The notes under the pieces are model-generated. The model saw nothing but the letters and a program-made list of their open reading frames with translations. It was not told the DNA's origin and made no database searches. Of a DNA stretch of 64,000 nucleotides, positions 24,595 through 32,755 are shown in pieces. A program made the position numbers and the translations under genes. This DNA is from WTFV01 sp965203525 (lineage in GTDB: Bacteria > Acidobacteriota > Vicinamibacteria > Vicinamibacterales > UBA8438): the NCBI GenBank assembly GCA_965203525.1, contig OZ241898.1, positions 2,108,001-2,172,000 on the forward strand, read 5' to 3'. Each line of letters opens with the position of its first letter. Positions within the stretch are counted from its first letter, which is position 1.

Positions 24595-26151
24595 TCACTG
24601 CTGGATTCCCCCGATCGTCTGGATCCGCCACTCCTCGCCCTCCTGCTGCCAGAAGGCGGCGAACGGACCAGGATTGGGCGTGTCTTCCGGGCTGCCAATG
24701 CCTACCAGCATCCCGAGGGTGGGTTTTCTGCTACCGAGTAGGATCTCGGTTGCGTCCTCGTCGATGAAGGTGATGAGCGTCGCCTCGTTGGCGACGAAGG
24801 CGAGGAACCTCCCGTCTCCTCCAATCACTGCTTCCGTCTCGAACTCCTCGGCGAAGATCGTAGCCATCTCGCTCTCGATGTGTCCCAATCGCATCGGTTG
24901 CTCCGAGATTGGTGAGTTGAACGCGCCGCTTTGACGTTCGTAGGTCCTCGTTTCCCGGTCGTACCGCGGAGATCGCCAGACGCTGTTCATGAGCCCCCAG
25001 TAGCCCAGTCGGAGATCCTCCACCCGGGCCGCCTCGGAACGTGAAGACGCAAGGAAGACCGGCTCTAGCTGATGATGAGCCAACCGGACCGCCTGTTCAG
25101 ACTTGCCGAAGTACGAGAGTGTCTCGTCCGCGCTACCCCTGACCCAGGCATCGAGGAATTCGCCCATCGCGCTGGGGACCCTCAACCGGTCTCGGTCGAC
25201 CCAGGCGACCGCCTTGCGCTCGTCCGCGCGCGTCCCCGCGAGGATTCCCTCCAGCGAGTAGTTCCCCTCATGGCAGGCGTACTCGAACAGCGGCAACTCG
25301 TTCAGCCGCATCGGCACCTGCGCCGTCCAGGCCGCGGTCCAGGTCCCCGGGTCGGTGATCGTGAACTCGTAGAGCAGCGTGTCGGCGTCGACGCGCGTGA
25401 ACCGCTCGATCAGGTGGCGGTCCGGCGTCGTGCCCCGCCAGCTATGCCTGGCGCTGAAGTCGATGGTCTCGACGACCAGCGTGGCACCTTCCCAGCGGCC
25501 GCGCGATTCCCCCGTCCACGAGTCGATGCCGGGCCGGGCCCGTCCGTCGAGCGGGATGATGCGCGAGTCGTGCACCATCTCGTTGAGCACCACCACGTGG
25601 TCCGGCGTCTGGAAGAGCTGCATGTTCTGGTTGTAGCCGCCGGGGGTCATCGGCGGCCCCTGGTTGAAACCGAGGATGCAACGGTCGAACGAACTGCGGT
25701 CGAGCCACGAATCGGCCGGATGCTCCGCCCGCCGCGTCCGCCGCTCCTCCGCGCGCCGCTGTCCTTCTTCCGTCAGCGGGGGGATGCGCCCGTGCGGCGG
25801 ATCGACGATCAGCGACGTGCGCCGGGTCTCGACGACGTTGGTGCCGCGGTCCATCCAGAAGTTGTTGTAGGCGCCGACGTTTCCGCCCGCCTCGGTGCGG
25901 CGGGCCTCCGCCTCCCAGAGCCGGACATCGCGATCGACCGCCTCCTGTTCGCGGTTCGCCGCCTCTTCCTCGGTCAGGAACTCCTGGTCCCCGAGCTCCT
26001 CCGGCCGCTGCAGCGGCGTGATCGTGCGGAAGTCCCACACGCCCTGCAGATCCGGCGCGCCCCACGGCGTCCGGGGCGCCTCGTCCTGCCCGGCCGCCGG
26101 CGCCGCGAGGGCCAGCGCCGCCAACCCCGTCACGAGCCATCGACCTCTCAT
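24595..26151 (-). CDS. Secreted PWGxPDLQGVWD-type protein with extra C-terminal domain
   Basis: 518 residues. A signal peptide (MRGRWLVTGLAALALAAPAAG) precedes PWGAPDLQGVWDF, a hallmark of a large uncharacterised family abundant in Acidobacteriota genomes. The usual family ends soon after the YACHEGNYSLEGILAGTR block (about residue 330). Here a further 180 residues follow, starting FLDAWVRGSADETLSYF and ending FWQQEGEEWRIQTIGG, the beginning and end of an NTF2/SnoaL-like fold. That part is visibly less GC-rich. I chose ATG 26151 because GGGAGGTCGAG precedes it. Function unknown. Confidence 0.7.
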   Translation of the reverse strand: MRGRWLVTGLAALALAAPAAGQDEAPRTPWGAPDLQGVWDFRTITPLQRPEELGDQEFLTEEEAANREQEAVDRDVRLWEAEARRTEAGGNVGAYNNFWMDRGTNVVETRRTSLIVDPPHGRIPPLTEEGQRRAEERRTRRAEHPADSWLDRSSFDRCILGFNQGPPMTPGGYNQNMQLFQTPDHVVVLNEMVHDSRIIPLDGRARPGIDSWTGESRGRWEGATLVVETIDFSARHSWRGTTPDRHLIERFTRVDADTLLYEFTITDPGTWTAAWTAQVPMRLNELPLFEYACHEGNYSLEGILAGTRADERKAVAWVDRDRLRVPSAMGEFLDAWVRGSADETLSYFGKSEQAVRLAHHQLEPVFLASSRSEAARVEDLRLGYWGLMNSVWRSPRYDRETRTYERQSGAFNSPISEQPMRLGHIESEMATIFAEEFETEAVIGGDGRFLAFVANEATLITFIDEDATEILLGSRKPTLGMLVGIGSPEDTPNPGPFAAFWQQEGEEWRIQTIGGIQQ

Positions 26152-26265
26152 CTCGACCTCCCTGGACACATGCAATCACGTTTCCGTTGCCGGTTCCTGC
26201 CACCGATCCGCAACACGGTTACGATAGCCGGCTTCCGTGGCCCGTGCAACCCCGCGCAACGTGAT

Positions 26266-26375
26266 GGGTGCACGTCAGATTTGTGAGGGACCGCCATCGG
26301 GGGTGCAGGGCAGGGCGAGATCGGCCGACAACTTCAGTAGACCGACTGTTCACTGGAGGAGTCCGACCATGCCCG
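26266..26375 (+). repeat. 110-bp transposon leader repeat, copy B
   Basis: Second copy of the leader at 19853-19962, from GGGTGCACGTCAGATTTGTG to ACCATGCCCG, about five differences. As in copy A, it stops at the start of the associated small gene. Confidence 0.9.
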
Positions 26376-26379
26376 GGCG

Positions 26380-26433
26380 GCGGAGCAAGCCTGGGCCGAG
26401 GCGGCCGAGTATCGGCGGTTCCGGCGCCGCACC
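26380..26433 (+). pseudogene. Fragment of DUF6788-like gene
   Basis: GCG GAG CAA onward reads AEQAWAEAAEYRRFRRRT, like the central helix of DUF6788 proteins, joined almost directly to the leader; the N-terminal half seen in copy A is deleted. The coding fragment then decays before the sulfatase stop at 26485. Confidence 0.5.
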
Positions 26434-26484
26434 GGACGTGGCGAAACCGGCGCCGCACGCGATCAGCCTGCCGCCCGGCGCCCG

Positions 26485-28131
26485 CTACCGGGGCCCGGCC
26501 GCGGCGTCTCCGAACGCGTCGAGCAGCACCGGCAACAGCGTGTCCATGCGGGCCACGGTCCTGCCCCCGGGGTCGAGTCCGTCGGCGAAGCCGTGGCGCC
26601 GCAACCGGTCGAGCAGCGCCGGACGGCTGGCGATCACGTGGGCCGGCACGTCCCACGAGGCGCCCTCCCCGCTCACCAGCGCCGGGGGCTGGTGGTCGCC
26701 GATCAGAATCAGCACCAGGTCCCGGCCGGCGCGCAGCCGCAGGTACCCGCCGGCGGTGGCGTAGGCGTAGCGCAGCGCCTGCACGTAGCTCGGACCCAGG
26801 TTCAGCCAGTCGGGCTGCTCGGACCAAGCGGCGTGGAGCTCGTCGTCGTCGTAGGGCCGCTCCGAGAGGACGCGCTTCCAGTCCGCCTGGTACGGCGGCG
26901 CCGGCGTGAAGGGCGCGTGGGTGCTGATGGTCGAGAAGAAGACGAACCGCGGCGCCCGGTCCCGCGGTTCGATCTCCAGGCGGTCGACGCGGGCCAGCGC
27001 GTACTGGTCGTTGACGCTCCACCAGCCGAACGGCGGCCCGCGGTAGGCGAGCCGCTCGTAGTCGTAGATCTCGTCGAAGCCGTAGAAGGCGCCCTCGGGC
27101 CAGGCGACGAGCAGTCCCGGCGTGATCGCCACGGCGCGATATCCGCCGCGCTGGAACACCGTCACCAGCGTGTCGCGCTCCTGGGCCATCAGCCGCACGT
27201 TGGTCCGGTCGTCGCGCACCTCGGTACCGGAGAGCAGGCTGACGTGGGCGAGCCACGATTCGCCGCCGAAGGTCGTCGACTCGACCCGCGCCGAGACGAC
27301 GCCGCGCCCGGTCTCGCGGACGTCCGCGGCGAACCGCGCCCGGCTCGCGGCGAGCGCCGCGACGAACGCGGGCCGTTCCCAGCTCACCGCGCCGTACGAC
27401 TCCAGGAACACGATCAGGACGTCGGCCCCCGCCACGCGCGAGAGGTCCGAGCGCAGCACCGGCGGCGGCCCGAGGGCGGCGACCCCGGCCCCGCTCGCCT
27501 CGTAGGCCAGCTCGTACGCCTCGCGCGCATAGGCCGAGGCGACCGGAGCGGCGAACCGCAGGCGGTCCACCGGCCGCCAGCCGGCCTGCTCGGCGGCGAA
27601 CAGCGCCACGGCGACGCCCGCGGCGGCCCCGAGCGCGCGCCGGCCCGCCGGCGCCGCCACCGCGCGGCCGATCCGCCCCACGCACCACCGCGCGGCGGCG
27701 TAGACGGCGACGGGCGCCGCGATCGCCGCGCCCGCGAACAGCGCCGTCTGCCACGGCTCGGCCACCGCCGCGAACATGGCGCCGACGCTCGGCACGTGGC
27801 GCAGATCCCAGTACGGATTGACGTCGCGGCCGTAGAGGGCGCGCGTCGTGACGTCGACGTAGCGTCCGGCGATCAGCAGCACCCAGACGGCGGCGGCGCC
27901 GCGCAGGACCCGCGTCGAGACGCCGCCGGCCCACCGCCGGAGGAGCAGGAACCCCAGCACCGCGAACGCCAGATCCGGCGACAGCTCGGCCGTCGGCCGG
28001 ACTGCCAGCGTCGGCCAGACGTTGCGGAAGGTGAGCGACAGGTTCAGCAGCAGCAGCGCAACGGCGGGCGCGACCCATCCGGCGAGGCCGGCCGCGCCCC
28101 GGACCCGGCGACGCGGGACGTCTTCTGGCAC
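26485..28131 (-). CDS. Membrane sulfatase/LTA-synthase-like protein
   Basis: 548 residues of the alkaline-phosphatase superfamily. The first 240 residues contain about five hydrophobic segments (for example APAVALLLLNLSLTF, AAVWVLLIAGRYV, ALFAGAAIAAPVAVYAA). The extracytoplasmic catalytic domain has GADVLIVFLESYG, VESTTFGGESW (candidate nucleophile Thr/Ser), FVFFSTISTHAPF and LILIGDHQPPAL, the metal-site signatures of LTA synthase-type phosphotransferases. Substrate is unknown. The start is GTG 28131, 9 bp after the DoxX stop, so both belong to one operon. Confidence 0.75.
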   Translation of the reverse strand: MPEDVPRRRVRGAAGLAGWVAPAVALLLLNLSLTFRNVWPTLAVRPTAELSPDLAFAVLGFLLLRRWAGGVSTRVLRGAAAVWVLLIAGRYVDVTTRALYGRDVNPYWDLRHVPSVGAMFAAVAEPWQTALFAGAAIAAPVAVYAAARWCVGRIGRAVAAPAGRRALGAAAGVAVALFAAEQAGWRPVDRLRFAAPVASAYAREAYELAYEASGAGVAALGPPPVLRSDLSRVAGADVLIVFLESYGAVSWERPAFVAALAASRARFAADVRETGRGVVSARVESTTFGGESWLAHVSLLSGTEVRDDRTNVRLMAQERDTLVTVFQRGGYRAVAITPGLLVAWPEGAFYGFDEIYDYERLAYRGPPFGWWSVNDQYALARVDRLEIEPRDRAPRFVFFSTISTHAPFTPAPPYQADWKRVLSERPYDDDELHAAWSEQPDWLNLGPSYVQALRYAYATAGGYLRLRAGRDLVLILIGDHQPPALVSGEGASWDVPAHVIASRPALLDRLRRHGFADGLDPGGRTVARMDTLLPVLLDAFGDAAAGPR

Positions 28132-28139
28132 CCCGCCGC

Positions 28140-28670
28140 CTACCGGAAGCTGAACGGCAGCGCCCGCCCGCCGAGGGTCAGCGCGAGCAGACCGCCGACG
28201 ACCGGCAGTCCGAAGCCGTTCGCCAGATAGCCCCACGTGAACAGCAGGCCGCTCGCGAAGTGGAAGTTCAGAATCATCAGCAGCGCGAGTCCGGCCGTCA
28301 GGCGCACGTTGAAGCCGACCACCAGCGCCGCGCCGGCCGCGAACTCCGCCGCCGGCACGATGCGCGCGAAGACGGCCGCGTACGGAATGGCGACCGCGTC
28401 GAGATACCGCAGGCTGCTGCCCATCGTGAGTTCCCGCCACCGGTCGCCGAGCCGGGCCAGCCAGGCCAGGTACTCTCCGCCGCCGCCGTTCCCCTGCAGG
28501 ACGCCGTCGAGGATCCGGCGCCATTCCTCCAGTTGCGACGTCAGCTCTCCGCCGTCGAAGAACCAGCCGAACTTCTGCATCCCCATCCGGACCAGAAAGA
28601 CTCCGATGAACATCGAGAGCATCCGCAAGCCGACGCCTTCCCCGCTACCCTGGAACGACATGCCGGCCAT
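28140..28670 (-). CDS. DoxX-like membrane protein
   Basis: 176 residues with four hydrophobic segments and the layout of DoxX/SURF4-like proteins: IGVFLVRMGMQKFGWF near the start, IPYAAVFARIVPAAEFAAGAALVVG in the middle and a LTAGLALLMILNFHFASG segment. Members are small respiratory or redox-associated membrane proteins of mostly unknown function. It is upstream of and probably co-transcribed with the sulfatase-like gene, and divergent from the FkbM-type gene. Start ATG 28670, or ATG 28661. Confidence 0.75.
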   Translation of the reverse strand: MAGMSFQGSGEGVGLRMLSMFIGVFLVRMGMQKFGWFFDGGELTSQLEEWRRILDGVLQGNGGGGEYLAWLARLGDRWRELTMGSSLRYLDAVAIPYAAVFARIVPAAEFAAGAALVVGFNVRLTAGLALLMILNFHFASGLLFTWGYLANGFGLPVVGGLLALTLGGRALPFSFR

Positions 28671-28713
28671 TGTAACCGCGCTCGCTTCGTCTCAGAATGA
28701 ATGCGTGAGCCGC

Positions 28714-29469
28714 ATGCGCCGCGCCGGCGGGCTGGCCCGCTCGCTGCTCGTCTACCACGCGGTTCCGGGACGGCAGCGACGGCTTCGGCGCCTGTACCGG
28801 CAGTTCGTCGCCCCGGGCGACCTCGCGTTCGACCTCGGCGCCCACGTCGGCAACCGGACCCGCGCGCTGCGGGCGCTCGACTGCCGGGTGGTGGCCGTCG
28901 AACCGCAGCCCGACTGCGCGCGGGTGCTGCGGACGCTCTTCCGGGGGGCGCGCGGCGTCACCGTCGTCGAGTCGGCGGTCGGGGCGGCCGGCGGCCGGGT
29001 GCGGCTGACGCTCAACGAGCGGCGCCCGACCCTGAGCACCGCCGCGGACGCGTGGCGCGAGGAGCGGCGGCGCGACCCGCGGTTCGCCAACGTCCGCTGG
29101 GACCACGCGGTGACGGTCGAATCCACCACGCTCGACCGCCTGATCGACCGGTTCGGAGAACCCGCCTTCGTGAAGATCGACGTCGAAGGGGGCGAGCCGG
29201 ACGTGCTGGCCGGCCTCGGCCGGCCGCTCGCGGGCCTGTCGTTCGAGTACCTGCCGGGCGCGCTCTCCGCCGTGCGGGCCTGCGTGGAGCGGCTCGCCGC
29301 GCTGGGGCGCTACCGCTACGACTGGTCGCCGGCCGAGTCGTTCGAGCTCGCCTCGGGCGCCTGGCTCACCGGCGAGCGGCTCGTGGCGGCCCTTGCGACG
29401 GCCGCCGCCGCGCAGCGCTCGTCCGGCGACGTCTACGCCCGCCTGGCGGCAGGCTCCGAGCGGCGATGA
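28714..29469 (+). CDS. FkbM-family methyltransferase
   Basis: 251 residues. The SAM motif LAFDLGAHVGNRTRALRA, acidic VVAVEPQPD, and the family-specific VKIDVEGGEPDVLAGL identify an FkbM-type O-methyltransferase. A GTG at 28705 is an alternative start. Its stop overlaps the next gene's ATG by 4 bp (ATGA), so it is coupled to the following methyltransferase. It lies at the edge of the pterin/pyrimidine-type cluster and may decorate its product (inference). Confidence 0.8.
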   Translation: MRRAGGLARSLLVYHAVPGRQRRLRRLYRQFVAPGDLAFDLGAHVGNRTRALRALDCRVVAVEPQPDCARVLRTLFRGARGVTVVESAVGAAGGRVRLTLNERRPTLSTAADAWREERRRDPRFANVRWDHAVTVESTTLDRLIDRFGEPAFVKIDVEGGEPDVLAGLGRPLAGLSFEYLPGALSAVRACVERLAALGRYRYDWSPAESFELASGAWLTGERLVAALATAAAAQRSSGDVYARLAAGSERR

Positions 29470-30371
29470 CGACCCGCTTCGACCGCGCCCAGGTGCGGCG
29501 GTACTACGACCGGCATACCGCGGCCTTCCTGCGCCACGGCCAGGGCGGCGGCGCCGGGGCCATCCACCGCGCGGTGTGGGGACCGGGCGTCGGCACCCGC
29601 GCGGCGGCGTTCCACTACGTGGAGGACTGCATCGCGGAGCGGCTGGGCGACCTGCTGCGCGCCAGGACGCCGGCGGCGCGCGCGGGAGACCCGCGGGACG
29701 CCGCGCCGCCGTCGGTGGTCGACCTCGGCTGCGGCGTCGGCGGCAGCCTCTGCCATCTGGCCGGGCGGCTTCCGATCCGCGGCGCCGGCGTCACGCTGAG
29801 CCCGGTGCAGGCGCGCCTAGCCGCCGAGCGCATCCGCGCCGCCGGATTCCAGGAACGGATCCGCTGCGTGGAGGGCGATTACGCCGACCCCGGCCTGGAC
29901 CTGCCGGCGGCCGACCTGGTCTATGCGATCGAGTCCTTCGTCCACGGCCCCGACCCGGCCGGCTTCTTCGCCCAGTGCGCCCGGGTGGCCCGGCCGGGCG
30001 GCCTGCTGCTGATCTGCGACGACGTGCTGCGCCCCGCCGGGGATCGTGCGGCCCGCCGCGCCGTCGGCCGCTTCCGCCGCGGGTGGCGCATCAACACCCT
30101 GGTGGACCGGGACGGGCTGCGCGCGCTGGCCGCCGCGGCCGGATTCGAGCACCTTGCGACCCGGGACCTGACGCCGTTCCTGGAGCTGGACCGGCCGCGC
30201 GACCGCGCGCTCGGCCTGCTCGCCGCGCTGGCCGGCCGGCTCCCGGCCGACGCGGGACTGGGCCATCTGACCGGCGGCGCCGCGTTGCGGACCTGCCTGC
30301 GGCGCGGCTGGATCGGCTACGATCTCGCGCTGTTCCGACGCGCTGGCGTTCCGGCCGCGGCCGGCGCCTGA
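29466..30371 (+). CDS. Class I SAM-dependent methyltransferase
   Basis: 301 residues. Motif I VVDLGCGVGGSLCHLA, GVTLSPVQARLA and VEGDYADPGLDLPAADLVYAIESFVH resemble the small-molecule C/O-methyltransferases of the UbiE/tocopherol-methyltransferase type. The N-terminus VRRYYDRHTAAFLRHGQG is the helical lid usual for these enzymes. Coupled to the FkbM-type gene by an ATGA overlap. Its last bases enter a tandem array with a 63-bp period that leads into the creatininase-like gene. Confidence 0.8.
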   Translation: MTTRFDRAQVRRYYDRHTAAFLRHGQGGGAGAIHRAVWGPGVGTRAAAFHYVEDCIAERLGDLLRARTPAARAGDPRDAAPPSVVDLGCGVGGSLCHLAGRLPIRGAGVTLSPVQARLAAERIRAAGFQERIRCVEGDYADPGLDLPAADLVYAIESFVHGPDPAGFFAQCARVARPGGLLLICDDVLRPAGDRAARRAVGRFRRGWRINTLVDRDGLRALAAAAGFEHLATRDLTPFLELDRPRDRALGLLAALAGRLPADAGLGHLTGGAALRTCLRRGWIGYDLALFRRAGVPAAAGA

Positions 30372-30628
30372 CGACCCGCTCCCCGGGGCAGGCGGATTCC
30401 GCGAGACCGCCGCGCCGGGGCCGGAGCCGACCGGCGACCCGCTCCCGTACCGGCAGGCGATGCCGCGGGACCGCCGCGCCGGGGCCGGAGACGCCCGACG
30501 ACCGCTCTCGTAGCGGCAGGCGATACCGCGGAATCGTTGCGCCGGGCCGGAGACGCCCGACGACCGCTCTCGTAGCGGCAGGCGCTGCCGCCGAACCGTT
30601 GCGCCGAGGCCGGAGCCGACCGATGCCC
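30370..30628. repeat. 63-bp tandem array between methyltransferase and creatininase genes
   Basis: Four diverged units start at 30370, 30433, 30497 and 30559 (GACGACCCGCTCC- or GACGACCGCTCTCG-type), periods 63, 64 and 62 bp. The 5' end of the next gene, GACGACCCGCTGCCG at 30629, looks like a fifth unit, 70 bp on. So the array apparently arose by repeated duplication of that gene's first codons and leader. Confidence 0.9.
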
Positions 30629-31429
30629 GACGACCCGCTGCCGTACTGGGAGGCGCTGACCGGCCCCGAGGCGCAACGCATCGCCGGGCGCGACCCGGTG
30701 CTGGTGCTGCCGCTGGCCGCCGTCGAGCAGCACGGCCCCCACCTGCCGCTGTCCACCGACGCCGACGTCGGACGCGGCCTGCTGGCGCACGCCGTCCGGC
30801 GGCTGCCGGACGACTTCCCGCTCCGGGTGCTGCCGCTGCTGCCGGTGGGCGCCAGCACGGAGCACGCGCATCCGGGACTGGCCGGCACCCTGCACGTCGA
30901 ATCCGGCGACCTCGCCGCGCTCATCGTCCGCATCGGCGCCGCCCTCGCCGGCTGCGGCGTGCGGCGGCTCGTGCTGAGCAACAGCCACGGCGGCAACCGC
31001 CACGCCATGGAGACGGCGGGGCTGCGGCTGCGGCGCGAACACGGGCTGCTGGTCGTCAAGGCGACCTACTTCGCGTTCGAACGGCCGGCCGACATCGACC
31101 TGCCGGAAGCCGAGTGGCGGCACGGGCTGCATGGCGGCGCGGTCGAGACGGCGATGATGCTGCACCTGCACCCGGACCGGGTCCGGACCGCGCAGGTGGC
31201 GCGCTTCGCGTCGCTCGGCGAGGAGCTCGAGGCGGCCGGCTCGCGGATCCTGCCGGAGGGGCCGGCGGCGTTCGCGTGGCTCGCCGGCGACCTCAACCGC
31301 TCCGGCGCCGCCGGGGACGCGAGCCTCGCCTCGGCCGCGCTGGGGCGGCGCCTGGTCGCGCACTACGGCGACACGCTCGCCGCGATCATCCGCGACGCGC
31401 GGGCGTTTCCGATCGCGCGGCTGGCGTGA
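30623..31429 (+). CDS. Creatininase-family amidohydrolase
   Basis: 268 residues. Metal-binding signatures of the creatininase fold are present: PLAAVEQHGPHLPLSTDAD (E, H, D), GASTEHAHPGLAGTLH, NSHGGNRHAM and a later E in GGAVETAMMLHLHP. The family includes creatininase, MftE peptidase and the archaeal formamide hydrolase ArfB, which deformylates the product of an alternative GTP cyclohydrolase. Next to a GTP cyclohydrolase II and a RibD reductase, a role on a ribosylaminopyrimidine intermediate is plausible but is inference. Start ATG 30623. Confidence 0.8.
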   Translation: MPDDPLPYWEALTGPEAQRIAGRDPVLVLPLAAVEQHGPHLPLSTDADVGRGLLAHAVRRLPDDFPLRVLPLLPVGASTEHAHPGLAGTLHVESGDLAALIVRIGAALAGCGVRRLVLSNSHGGNRHAMETAGLRLRREHGLLVVKATYFAFERPADIDLPEAEWRHGLHGGAVETAMMLHLHPDRVRTAQVARFASLGEELEAAGSRILPEGPAAFAWLAGDLNRSGAAGDASLASAALGRRLVAHYGDTLAAIIRDARAFPIARLA

Positions 31430-31430
31430 A

Positions 31431-31590
31431 GGGAGCGGCGGAAAGGGCCGGATCCGTTCGTCGAGTGCCGCTTCGTGCTCTGGAATTACGAGCTGCACAG
31501 GAGCGGCGGAACGGCCGGATCCGCCGTCGGCCTGGAGGACGCCCCGGCGCCGTTCCGCGCGGCGGCAAGGGAGCGGCGGAAGGGCCGGGG
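31431..31590. repeat. Three-copy spaced repeat, periods 68 and 70 bp
   Basis: About 20 bp, GAGCGGCGGAAAGGGCCGG and variants, start at 31433, 31501 and 31571, with about 48 bp of unrelated spacer. The third copy abuts the stop of the GTP cyclohydrolase gene (31591). This fills the gap between the convergent creatininase and cyclohydrolase genes. Confidence 0.85.
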
Positions 31591-32709
31591 CTATCCGGGC
31601 GGGATCGTCCCCGACCACATCTCCGACAGCCAGTGCCCGGCGCGCTGCATCTTGGCTTTCACGTACGGCAGGTTGTAGCGGTTGAGGGTGCCGTACAGCG
31701 GGCGGCGCTCGCTCACCTCGACGCCCGCCTCGCGCAGCGCGCGCACCTTGGCCGGGTTGTTCGTCAGCAGCCGCACGCGCTTCACGCCGAGCGCCCCGAG
31801 CATCTCGACCGCCGCCGCGTACTCCCGCTCGTCGGCCCCGAAGCCGAGGGTCCCGTCCGCGTCGACCGTGTCGAGTCCGTGCTCCTGCAGCGAGTAGGCG
31901 CGCAGCTTGTTGGCCAGCCCGATGTCGCGTCCTTCCTGGTTGAGGTACAGCAGCACGCCGCCGCGGGCGGCGAACTCGCGCAGACTGCCCTGCAACTGTT
32001 CCCCGCAGTCGCAACGCAGGCTGCCGAAGAGATCGCCCGTGAGGCACGCCGAATGAATCCGGACCGGCACCGGGTCCGGCCATTCCGTCTCACGGCCGAT
32101 GACGACCGCCACGTGCTCCAGCAGGCCGTTCGCCTCGCGGAAGACGACCAGGCGCGCGTTCTCGGCGGCGGCCAGCGGCACCGGCCCCTCGCTGATCCGC
32201 GTGACGCGCACGCCGCCGGCCAGCGCGTCGATCTGCTCGCGGGTGACCGACAGGGCGGCCCCGCTCTCGATGGCGTCCTGCAGCGCCGCCGAGGCGCCGG
32301 GGTCGGACGGCGCGCTGACGACGGCCGGCAACAGCCGGCCGATCCGCGCCAGCGTGAGCCCGCCGACCTCCGCCGCCGACGCCCGCCGCACGGCGCCGGG
32401 ATCGACGGCGAACGTGCCGCGCGCCATCGCGAGGTGCAGGATCTGCTCGGGCCCCTCGCCGTTCAGCGACAGGCTCACCCCGCGCACCTCGTCGGCCGCG
32501 GACGGATCCGGGACCAGCCCCATCGACGCGGCCCGGTGGCGGGTGACCGCCAGCCGCAACGGCCCCTGCCCGCGCAGCGTGTCCAGGGCCGGACTCGCCA
32601 GACCGTCGACGGTGGCGACGAGCGCGCCCCGCTCGCCCGCGGCGGTGACGTAGACCGGCCTCCCCTGCCGCAGATCGAACAGTGCGCGTTCCGCGTCGTG
32701 CATCCCCAT
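31591..32709 (-). CDS. ribA: GTP cyclohydrolase II with degenerate DHBP-synthase-like N-terminus
   Basis: 372 residues. The C-terminal half is a complete GTP cyclohydrolase II: zinc cysteines C222, C233 and C235 (SACLTGD, LRCDCG), YLNQEGRDIGLANKLRAY, and LTNNPAKV. Tyr272 matches E. coli Tyr105; in the Streptomyces paralogue that stops at the formyl intermediate this position is Met, so this enzyme should make the usual diaminopyrimidine. The first 200 residues look like a decayed RibB/DHBP-synthase domain (DLRQGRPVYV) lacking its acidic active-site cluster. Divergent from the RibD-type gene, 46 bp apart. Confidence 0.85.
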   Translation of the reverse strand: MGMHDAERALFDLRQGRPVYVTAAGERGALVATVDGLASPALDTLRGQGPLRLAVTRHRAASMGLVPDPSAADEVRGVSLSLNGEGPEQILHLAMARGTFAVDPGAVRRASAAEVGGLTLARIGRLLPAVVSAPSDPGASAALQDAIESGAALSVTREQIDALAGGVRVTRISEGPVPLAAAENARLVVFREANGLLEHVAVVIGRETEWPDPVPVRIHSACLTGDLFGSLRCDCGEQLQGSLREFAARGGVLLYLNQEGRDIGLANKLRAYSLQEHGLDTVDADGTLGFGADEREYAAAVEMLGALGVKRVRLLTNNPAKVRALREAGVEVSERRPLYGTLNRYNLPYVKAKMQRAGHWLSEMWSGTIPPG

Positions 32710-32755
32710 GCGTCGCAGACGTCAAGTCGTCACGCTGCTGTTACTCTAGCAGCCT

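Noticed and set aside
32710..32755. FMN riboswitch between the divergent GTP cyclohydrolase and RibD-type genes
   Set aside because: The gap is only 46 bp, too short for the aptamer; only a 6-bp stem (GCTGCT/AGCAGC) is seen.
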